Source of the DNA: an uncultured Eubacteriales bacterium
Lineage (GTDB): Bacteria > Bacillota > Clostridia > Christensenellales > Borkfalkiaceae
Length of the DNA stretch: 13,760 nt
Assembly (NCBI GenBank): GCA_900545325.1
Contig: UQZE01000045.1
Coordinates: 1-13,760 of the forward strand
Reading direction: 5' to 3'
In this document: positions 5,068 to 11,354 of the stretch, piece after piece
Layout: each line of letters starts with the position of its first letter
How positions within the stretch are numbered: the first letter of the stretch is position 1
Notes under the pieces: generated by a model
What the model saw: only the letters and a program-made list of their open reading frames with translations
Databases searched by the model: none
Told to the model about the DNA's origin: nothing
Translations under genes and position numbers: made by a program

Positions 5068-7465
5068 ATATCTTCGCCGCTCCCGTCGGCCTGCATTTCT
5101 TGTGTTCGTTTTTGAGCGTTTTGCCCTTGGTGGTGCGGTTTTCTATGCTGATGTCCTCCGTGCTGATTGTGAACGCGCCCTCCGCCTCGAACACGGCGAG
5201 ATCGAACGGTTCCTGCACGAACCCGCCGTACACGACCTTTTCGGTATCGAGCGCGACGATCTTCACGCCCTTGCGGTAACGCGCCATCGGTTCGATATCG
5301 CCCACGATCACGCGCTTGAAACAACCGCCGCCCGTGATGACGATAAATTCTCCCGAATCGTCGATCTGCCCGAGGAACACGATCTCGTCGCCTTCGTTCA
5401 GATTGATGCCCTTCACGCCGCCCGCGACTCTTCCCTGGCGGGGAATGTCGTCCTTGAGCGCGTTGAGGCAAAGCCCGTCCTTGGTGATGAAGGCTATGGT
5501 CGTTTCGGGCAGGTCGGGTTCCACCTTGACGAGTTCGTCGCCGTCCTTGAGCTTGATCGCCTGATAAGCCGACTTGATGATGTCGTATTCCGACCATTCG
5601 GTCTTTTTAATCATGCCCTGTTTCGTAAAGAACAGCAGATCGCCCTGCGGTAATTTATCGTAGGTGAAGAAAGCCACGGGGTATTCGCCCTTTACCGCGT
5701 CCTTCACGATTTCCGTGAACTTGTAGCCCTTGTCGCGGAAACGGCTTTCGGGGGCGATCTCCAGATCGATCTTGAAGGCGTTGCCGAAGTTGGTGAACGC
5801 GAGCAGGGTGTTCGCGCTCTCCGCGGGCAGGGCCAGCCGCACCAAATCGTCGGGCGCCGAGGACGCCACGTTCTTGTCGCTCATGCGGTAGTTCTTTTCC
5901 GGAATCTTTTTGAACATGCCGCCGCGCGTGAACGCCGCGACGTAATTTTTGCTCAGCTTTTCCTGCACGCTGACGTCTATCTTCACCGAATTTTCGCTGC
6001 CGACGATCAGGCTTCTTCGTTCGTCTTTATACTTGCGCTTTATCTGCGAAAGCTCCTCTTTCACTACGTCCATCTGCAGTTTTTTGCTGCCGATAATGGC
6101 GGTGAGTTTATTGATGAGCGCTTTCAGCTGGGCGAGTTCTTCTTCCAGCTTGGTGATTTCGAGCTTTGTCAGCCGCGCCAGCCGCAGGTCGAGCACGGCG
6201 TTCGCCTGCACTTCGGACAGCGAAAAGCGCGCGCGCAGTTTCTGCCGCGCCTCCGAAGTGTTTGCGGAATTTTTGATGATCTTTATGACCTCGTCTATAT
6301 TCTTGACGGCAATGATCAGCCCCTCCAGAATATGCGCCCTTTCCTTGGCTTTGGCGAGGTCGTACTTACTGCGGCGCAGAATGACGTCGCGCTGGTAATT
6401 TACGTAATAATCGATTATCTCTATCAGTCCGAGCTGTTTGGGCTTGCCGTTCGCAATGGCCACCATGTTGATGCCGAACGTGCATTCGAGGTCGGTGTAT
6501 TTATAGAGCGCGGCGAGCGTCTTTTTGTCGTCAGCCTCCTTTTTGAGTTTGATGACCGCGCGCATGCCGTGTCTGTCCGATTCGTCCACCACGTCCGCTA
6601 TGCCGACGAAAATATCCTTTTTTTCCTCTTTCAGATCGACTATCTTTTTCAGCAGTGTGGCCTTGTTGACCTGATAGGGCAGTTCGGAAACGATCAAATT
6701 CTTTCTGTCCCCGTCCTTTTCGACGTTGATCTTCGCGCGCATCTTTATCTTGCCGCGCCCCGTCCTGTACGCCGTTTCCAGCTCTTCCCCCGCGATGACG
6801 TAGCCGCCCGTGGGAAAGTCCGGCCCCTTGATGTATTTCATCATTTCTTTCAGGGACATCTTGGGATTGTCGATATAGGCGATCGTTCCGTCCACTACCT
6901 CGCCGAGATTGTGCGTGGGTATGTTGGTGGCAAGTCCCACGGCGATGCCGCTCGCGCCGTTGACCAGCAGGTTGGGATACCGACCGGGCAAAGTCATGGG
7001 TTCCATCAGACTGTCGTCGAAATTGAGGGCGAAATCGACCGTTTCCTTGTCGATGTCGCGCAGAAGTTCGAGCGCCAGCTCTTCGAGGCGGGCCTCCGTG
7101 TAGCGGTACGCCGCCGCGCTGTCGCCGTCCACCGTGCCGAAGTTGCCGTGGCCGTTGACGAGGGGCATGCGCATGTTGAAGTCCTGCGCCATTCTCACGA
7201 GCGCGTCGTACACCGAAGTGTCGCCGTGCGGGTGATATTTGCCGAGGCAGTCGCCCACGATCTTGGCGCACTTTCTGTGCGGCTTGTCGGGCGTAAGCCC
7301 CATTTCGTACATCGTATATAAAATCCTGCGCTGCACGGGTTTGAGACCGTCCTCCACGCGGGGCAGCGCCCTGTCCAGAATAACGTGTTCGGCGTAGGGC
7401 ATCATGGAATTGTGCAGAACTTCGTCCAGCGAACTCTGTATTATGCTTATCTTTTTGTTTTCCAT
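5060..7465 (-). CDS. parC: Type IIA DNA topoisomerase subunit A (topoisomerase IV ParC-like; GyrA family)
   Basis: 801 residues. This is the subunit that breaks and rejoins DNA. The winged-helix core holds GKYHPHGDTSVYDALV (75-90), followed by AAYRYTEARL with catalytic Tyr122; numbering happens to coincide with E. coli GyrA. NLLVNGASGIAVGLATNIPTH-type and QRDVILRRS-type sequences mark the tower and coiled-coil parts. Residues from about 500 form the beta-pinwheel C-terminal domain. That domain lacks the GyrA box (QRRGGKG-type), keeping only a degenerate IPRQGRVAGGVKG stretch, which argues for topoisomerase IV (decatenation) rather than gyrase (negative supercoiling). Against this, the breakage core looks closer to GyrA than Bacillus ParC does. 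Lack of dnaA/recF neighbours also favours ParC. Quinolone-region positions are Thr83 and Asp87. Translation is coupled to parE: the AAGGTG site overlaps the parE stop, 5 nt before ATG 7465. Confidence 0.9.
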   Translation of the reverse strand: MENKKISIIQSSLDEVLHNSMMPYAEHVILDRALPRVEDGLKPVQRRILYTMYEMGLTPDKPHRKCAKIVGDCLGKYHPHGDTSVYDALVRMAQDFNMRMPLVNGHGNFGTVDGDSAAAYRYTEARLEELALELLRDIDKETVDFALNFDDSLMEPMTLPGRYPNLLVNGASGIAVGLATNIPTHNLGEVVDGTIAYIDNPKMSLKEMMKYIKGPDFPTGGYVIAGEELETAYRTGRGKIKMRAKINVEKDGDRKNLIVSELPYQVNKATLLKKIVDLKEEKKDIFVGIADVVDESDRHGMRAVIKLKKEADDKKTLAALYKYTDLECTFGINMVAIANGKPKQLGLIEIIDYYVNYQRDVILRRSKYDLAKAKERAHILEGLIIAVKNIDEVIKIIKNSANTSEARQKLRARFSLSEVQANAVLDLRLARLTKLEITKLEEELAQLKALINKLTAIIGSKKLQMDVVKEELSQIKRKYKDERRSLIVGSENSVKIDVSVQEKLSKNYVAAFTRGGMFKKIPEKNYRMSDKNVASSAPDDLVRLALPAESANTLLAFTNFGNAFKIDLEIAPESRFRDKGYKFTEIVKDAVKGEYPVAFFTYDKLPQGDLLFFTKQGMIKKTEWSEYDIIKSAYQAIKLKDGDELVKVEPDLPETTIAFITKDGLCLNALKDDIPRQGRVAGGVKGINLNEGDEIVFLGQIDDSGEFIVITGGGCFKRVIVGDIEPMARYRKGVKIVALDTEKVVYGGFVQEPFDLAVFEAEGAFTISTEDISIENRTTKGKTLKNEHKKCRPTGAAKIYG

Positions 7466-7474
7466 TCGTTCACC

Positions 7475-9430
7475 TTACTTTCTCACTTCTTTGATAAAGG
7501 AATCTTCCTTGTTGAAGTTCGCGTGCGTCTGGATATAGCGCTTTCTGTCCTCGATCTGATCGCCCATCAAAACGGTTATCATCTTTTCCGCTTCGGCGGC
7601 GTCCTCTACCGTTACCTGCATGAGCGAGCGCGTGGCGGGGTTCATGGTGGTGTCCCAAAGCTGTTCGGGATCCATTTCGCCGAGACCTTTGTAGCGCTGG
7701 ATCTGATAGCCCTTGCCCACCTTTTCTATGGCTTTTTGCAGTTCGTTATCGTCGTAAGCGTATTCGAAAACATCCTTTTTATAGACCTTATAGAGAGGGG
7801 GCATACCGATATATACGTGCCCGTTATTGACGAGTTCGCGCATATAGCGGAAGAAAAAGGTGAGAAGGATCGCGCGGATGTGCGCGCCGTCCTGGTCGGC
7901 GTCGGAAAGAATGATGACCTTGTGATAGCGCAGATCGTCCAGATCGAACGTCGCGCCCAAGCCCGCGCCCAGCGCGCTGATGATGGTGCGGATCTCTTCG
8001 TTCTGCAAAATCTGGTCGAGTTTTTTCTTTTCCACGTTGAGCGGCTTGCCGCGGAGGGGCAGAATGGCCTGCGTCTGCCTGACGCGCGCCTGCTTGGCGC
8101 TGCCGCCTGCGGAATCGCCCTCGACGATAAAGAGTTCGTTAAGCTCCGGCTTTCTGCCCGAGCAGGCCGCCAGCTTGCCTACGAGGTTCTGCGCCTCTAT
8201 GCTCTTGTTCGCGCGCGCTATCTCTTTCGCCTTGCGGGTGGCTATGCGCACGCGCGCAGCCGCCTGCGCCTTTTTGATAACGCTTTCAAACGTATCTTCC
8301 AGCTTTCTGTTGTGGCTGAGCGTTTCCATCTCGTCGATGGTAACGCTCTCTACGATGGGCTTTACTTCCGGGTTGCCGAGCTTGGTCTTGGTCTGCCCCT
8401 CGAACTGCACGTTTTTAAGCTTGACGCAGACGATCGCCGTCAGCCCCTCGCGGAAGTCCTCGCCCATGTAGTTCGGATCTTTGTCCTTGAGAAAGTTTTC
8501 GCGCCGCGCGTAGTCGTTGAGCACCTTCGTCAGCCCCGAACGGAACCCCGTTTCGTGCATGCCGCCTTCGGGCGTGGGGATATTGTTGACGAAGGAAAAC
8601 ACGCTTTCGGTATAGGTGTCGGTATGCTGTATGGCGAATTCCACCACCACGCCGTCCTTTTCCGCCTTGGCGTAAAGGGGCGGGTCGTAGAGGGCGTTTT
8701 TTCCCTCGTTGAGGTATTTGACGAAATCGATGATGCCGCCGTCGTATTTATATTCCACCGAACTCTTTTCGCCGCGCTCGTCCGTCAGGACGATATGCAG
8801 CCCCTTGTTGAGAAAAGCGAGTTCTTTCAGCCTGCGGCTGATGGCGTCGAGGGAAAATTCCGTGGTTTCGAAAACCGTTTTGTCGGGTTTGAAGCGGACG
8901 AAAGTCCCCTTTTTGTTGGTCTTTACGCCCGTGTCTTTCAGATGATATTCGGGCACGCCCGACTTCATTTTGCCGCTCGCCTTATCCATGTAGGAACGGA
9001 AACGCATTTCGTACACGGTCTTGCGGAACACCTTGACTTCCAGCCATTCCGAAAGCGCATTCGTAACCGACGCGCCCACGCCGTGCAAACCGCCCGAATA
9101 ACCGTAAGCGTCCTGCCCGAACTTGCCGCCCGCGTGCAGCTGCGTGAACACAACCTCCACGCCCGAAACGCCCTGTTTGGGATGGATATCCGTAGGTATT
9201 CCGCGGCCGTTGTCCTCCACGGAGGCGCTGCCGTCGGCATAGAGTTTGACCTCTATCCTGTCGGCAAAGCCGTTGGCGGCCTCGTCGACGGCGTTGTCCA
9301 CGATCTCCCAGAGGATATGATGCAGGCCGCGCACGCCCGTCGAACCGATATACATGCCGGGGCGCATACGGACGGCGTCCAGCCCCTCGAGTATCTTTAT
9401 ATCTCCCGCGTTATACGAAGTTTTTGCCAA
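7475..9430 (-). CDS. parE: Type IIA DNA topoisomerase subunit B (topoisomerase IV ParE-like; GyrB family)
   Basis: 651 residues, the ATPase subunit partnering the ParC-like protein. GHKL ATPase: EGLDAVRMRPGMYIG (15-29), EIVDNAVDEA with Asn46, VEDNGRGIP (71-79), GGLHGVGASVTNAL (113-126) and the QTKTKLGN switch lysine (about 346-353). TOPRIM domain: FIVEGDSAGGSAK (434-446) with Glu437, and LSDADQDGAH (509-517) with Asp510, 512 and 514. QRYKGLGEMDPEQLW (578-592) is the C-terminal signature. ParE and GyrB are hard to separate; the TQAILPLRGKPLNVEKK and DADQDGAHIRAILL wording resembles what I recall of the second clostridial paralogue rather than GyrB, and the partner lacks a GyrA box. The start codon is TTG at 9430, supported by GGGAG 8 nt upstream; the nearby ATG is out of frame. 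In SAKQARVRQTQ, the usual KxGRDR-type motif has Val where Asp is normal. Heads the parE-parC-HAD unit. Confidence 0.92.
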   Translation of the reverse strand: MAKTSYNAGDIKILEGLDAVRMRPGMYIGSTGVRGLHHILWEIVDNAVDEAANGFADRIEVKLYADGSASVEDNGRGIPTDIHPKQGVSGVEVVFTQLHAGGKFGQDAYGYSGGLHGVGASVTNALSEWLEVKVFRKTVYEMRFRSYMDKASGKMKSGVPEYHLKDTGVKTNKKGTFVRFKPDKTVFETTEFSLDAISRRLKELAFLNKGLHIVLTDERGEKSSVEYKYDGGIIDFVKYLNEGKNALYDPPLYAKAEKDGVVVEFAIQHTDTYTESVFSFVNNIPTPEGGMHETGFRSGLTKVLNDYARRENFLKDKDPNYMGEDFREGLTAIVCVKLKNVQFEGQTKTKLGNPEVKPIVESVTIDEMETLSHNRKLEDTFESVIKKAQAAARVRIATRKAKEIARANKSIEAQNLVGKLAACSGRKPELNELFIVEGDSAGGSAKQARVRQTQAILPLRGKPLNVEKKKLDQILQNEEIRTIISALGAGLGATFDLDDLRYHKVIILSDADQDGAHIRAILLTFFFRYMRELVNNGHVYIGMPPLYKVYKKDVFEYAYDDNELQKAIEKVGKGYQIQRYKGLGEMDPEQLWDTTMNPATRSLMQVTVEDAAEAEKMITVLMGDQIEDRKRYIQTHANFNKEDSFIKEVRK

Positions 9431-9438
9431 GATGTTCT

Positions 9439-9443
9439 CTCCC
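9439..9443 (-). promoter_or_regulatory. Ribosome binding site deciding the TTG start of parE
   Basis: GGGAG on the minus strand is 8 nt upstream of TTG 9430. The first residues MAKTSYNAGDIKILEGL align with normal GyrB/ParE N-termini, and no in-frame ATG lies upstream in a plausible position, so translation from TTG is the best reading. Confidence 0.75.
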
Positions 9444-9471
9444 GTTCATAAACAATAAATATATAAAATAT

Positions 9472-9500
9472 ATTATACGCTATTTTCGATTTTTTTTCAA
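9472..9500 (-). promoter_or_regulatory. Promoter of the parE-parC-HAD unit
   Basis: On the minus strand TTGAAA (9500-9495) is followed after 17 nt by a perfect TATAAT (9477-9472). The spacer begins with a run of A residues. Predicted start is near 9465, leaving a leader of about 35 nt. It sits between the terminator of the upstream operon and parE, so this unit is transcribed independently of RNase J-trmR-trhP. Confidence 0.85.
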
Positions 9501-9523
9501 GTATTTTGGCGTAAAACCACTAC

Positions 9524-9552
9524 AAAAAGCGGCCGCTGAAAAAGCGACCGCT
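9524..9552 (-). terminator. Intrinsic terminator of the RNase J-trmR-trhP operon
   Basis: On the minus strand AGCGGTCGCT (9552-9543), a 5-nt loop TTTTC, then AGCGGCCGCT (9537-9528) form a 10-bp stem with one G-U wobble, followed by a T run over 9528-9524. It lies 24 nt beyond the trhP stop. In the plus sense the stem has a C-A mismatch and no T-run, so it is directional. Confidence 0.88.
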
Positions 9553-9576
9553 AAATCTTGGGTTTATGCGAACGGA

Positions 9577-10785
9577 TCACATGCGCAGGATATCGCCCGC
9601 GGAAAGCTTTATCGGGGTATACAGCCAAAGTTTCTGCTGTACGAGTTTCGCGTCCGACACGGGCATGCCGTCCGTATCCTCCAACCGCTCCGCGATTATC
9701 TTTTCGTTGAGCGTTTCGCGCGGGGAAAGCACTTCGAGAACGTCCCCCGTCTTAAAGCGGTTGCGCATTTCGATAAGCGCCCGGCCGTCCTCCGCGGCGA
9801 GCACGCTCGCGGCGAACTTTTTTTCGCCCTTGCTCTGCGAATCGGCGTAGCTGACCGTTTCCGCGTTATCGCCCAGCATGTACGCCGTGGTGAAGTCGCG
9901 GTGCGCGGTCTTGCGCAGTTCGCTCCGGAAGAGCGGATTTTCGCGATAGCTTTTGCCCTCGGCGCAGTACGCGTCGAGCGCCCTGCGGTAGGCGTTGACC
10001 ACCGTGGCGATATAATAGGGCGATTTCATGCGTCCTTCTATCTTGAGGGAAACGACGCCGCTTTCCAGCATTTCGCCGAGGTAGTCTATCATGTTGAGAT
10101 CCTTGCTGTTCAGGATATAGGTGCCGCGCCCGTCTTCTTCGACGCCCAGCCAGCCGCCGCCCTTGTTCCTTTCGCGCAGTTCGTAATTCCAGCGGCAGGC
10201 CTGCACGCATTCGCCGCGGTTGCCGTCCCGCCCGTTCAGATAGTTGCTCAGCAGACAACGGCCGCTGTACGAAATGCACATCGCGCCGTGCACGAACGCT
10301 TCCAGCTCTACTTCGGGGCAGGCGCGGTGGATTTCCGCAACCTCTTTCAGCGAAAGCTCGCGCGCCAAAATAACGCGCTTCACGCCCAAACCGCTCAAAA
10401 ACCTCACCGTTTCGGCGTTGGTTGCGTTGGCCTGCGTGGACACGTTGATATTGAGCGTAGGCGCGGCGCGCCTCGCCAGCGCGATCAGCCCGATATCCGA
10501 AACGATGGCGCCGTCCGCCCCCGCGCTTTCGAGAAAACGGAAATACTTTTCCGCAGGCGCGAGATCGGCGTTGCGCGCGAGAATATTGACCGCCACGTAG
10601 AGTTTTCTGCCCAGTCCGTGCGCGTATTTCACCGCCTCGGCGAGTTCGCCGTCGGTAAAGTTGCCCGCCTGCGCGCGGAGGGAAAAATTTTTGCCCCCGA
10701 CGTATGCGGCGTCCGCGCCGAAATAAAACGCCGTCTTCAGTTTTTCAAAATCGCCCGCGGGCGCGAGCAGTTCGGCTCTCTTCAT
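9577..10785 (-). CDS. trhP: U32 family protein, tRNA U34 5-hydroxylation protein TrhP-like
   Basis: 402 residues, annotated historically as peptidase U32. Members of this branch (TrhP/YegQ in E. coli, YrrN/YrrO in B. subtilis) are needed for prephenate-dependent 5-hydroxylation of uridine 34 in tRNA rather than proteolysis. The N-terminal half is TIM-barrel-like, beginning ELLAPAGDFEKLK (5-17) and including GADAAYVGG (23-31). Four cysteines suited to an iron-sulfur cluster lie at 170 (HGAMC), 177 (SGRC), 193 (GEC) and 197 (QAC). SLKIEGRMKSPYY (246-258) is a family signature, and a small C-terminal beta domain follows from about 320. It best resembles YrrO; B. subtilis keeps two such genes after trmR, whereas only one is seen here. 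ATG 10785 overlaps the trmR stop as ATGA, so the two are coupled. A hairpin terminator follows. Confidence 0.93.
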   Translation of the reverse strand: MKRAELLAPAGDFEKLKTAFYFGADAAYVGGKNFSLRAQAGNFTDGELAEAVKYAHGLGRKLYVAVNILARNADLAPAEKYFRFLESAGADGAIVSDIGLIALARRAAPTLNINVSTQANATNAETVRFLSGLGVKRVILARELSLKEVAEIHRACPEVELEAFVHGAMCISYSGRCLLSNYLNGRDGNRGECVQACRWNYELRERNKGGGWLGVEEDGRGTYILNSKDLNMIDYLGEMLESGVVSLKIEGRMKSPYYIATVVNAYRRALDAYCAEGKSYRENPLFRSELRKTAHRDFTTAYMLGDNAETVSYADSQSKGEKKFAASVLAAEDGRALIEMRNRFKTGDVLEVLSPRETLNEKIIAERLEDTDGMPVSDAKLVQQKLWLYTPIKLSAGDILRM

Positions 10786-11354
10786 GTTCTTTCCGCGACG
10801 AGTACGCCGTCTTCGATATCGTAAAAGCGCGCTTCGAGTTCTGGATCGGCTTTCACGGCACCGATGAACGCCGCCATGTTTTTGTGCGCCGTGCGGTTTC
10901 TCCTTTCCTTGTGTTTCAGCCCGTATTCCGTCAGAAGCACGTTGTCGGCGAACAGCGTGCCGCCCGCCGCCAGCACCTCTTTCAGAAACGGAAAATATTC
11001 CATGTACTTTCCCTTCGGCCCGTCGAGCAGAATGAAATCGTAACTGCCCGAAAGCACGGGCACGATTTCGTCCGCGTCGCCTTCGAAGAGCACGACGCGC
11101 TTTTCCAGCCCGAACGCGCGGAAATTTTTGCGCGCCTCCGCCGCCGCGCGGGAATCCTTTTCTATCGTCGTCAGCGTTCCCCCGCCGTGCAGCAGCATGG
11201 CGATGCCGGAAACGCCGTATGACGTGCCTATTTCGAGTATCTTTTTCGGTTTTTTCCGCGCCGTTTCCCCCGTCAGCAGGGCGAGAGTTTCGTCCCGCAG
11301 CGTGGGAACGCCCTCCGCTTTCACGGCCTCGCGCAGCCGCGCGAAATCGGTCAT
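10782..11354 (-). CDS. trmR: O-methyltransferase, tRNA 5-hydroxyuridine methyltransferase TrmR-like
   Basis: 190-residue class I SAM-dependent methyltransferase of the metal-dependent O-methyltransferase family 3. The SAM-binding motif I is KKILEIGTSYGVSG (37-50); IEKD (64-67) ends strand 2; FILLDGPKGKY (107-117) and FADNVL (135-140) supply the usual acidic and Asn metal-site residues (Asp111, Asp137, Asn138). In B. subtilis the homologue YrrM/TrmR methylates 5-hydroxyuridine 34 to 5-methoxyuridine and lies beside the TrhP-type U32 genes. The same pairing here, with 4-bp ATGA overlaps both to RNase J upstream and to trhP downstream, makes that assignment strong. The start ATG 11354 has only a weak GGAC-type site, consistent with translation depending on reinitiation after RNase J. 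It is slightly shorter than the B. subtilis protein but keeps all visible motifs. Confidence 0.92.
   Translation of the reverse strand: MTDFARLREAVKAEGVPTLRDETLALLTGETARKKPKKILEIGTSYGVSGIAMLLHGGGTLTTIEKDSRAAAEARKNFRAFGLEKRVVLFEGDADEIVPVLSGSYDFILLDGPKGKYMEYFPFLKEVLAAGGTLFADNVLLTEYGLKHKERRNRTAHKNMAAFIGAVKADPELEARFYDIEDGVLVAERT

Noticed and set aside
6332..7321. 329-residue plus-strand open frame opposite the parC-like gene
   Set aside because: Antisense shadow over the conserved cleavage core; no ribosome site or domain.
7385..9451. 688-residue open frame on the plus strand across the whole parE-like gene
   Set aside because: It is antisense to a gene with full GyrB/ParE motifs; its product is Arg/His/Val-rich without recognisable domains, and it has no ribosome site. 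Stop-free antisense frames are common in this codon usage.
9528..9537. Self-complementary AGCGGCCGCT as a possible operator palindrome
   Set aside because: It is one arm of the operon terminator hairpin followed by a T run on the minus strand, which explains it fully.
9424..10824. 466-residue plus-strand open frame opposite trhP
   Set aside because: It crosses the parE promoter and the terminator hairpin and lies antisense to a well-supported U32 gene.
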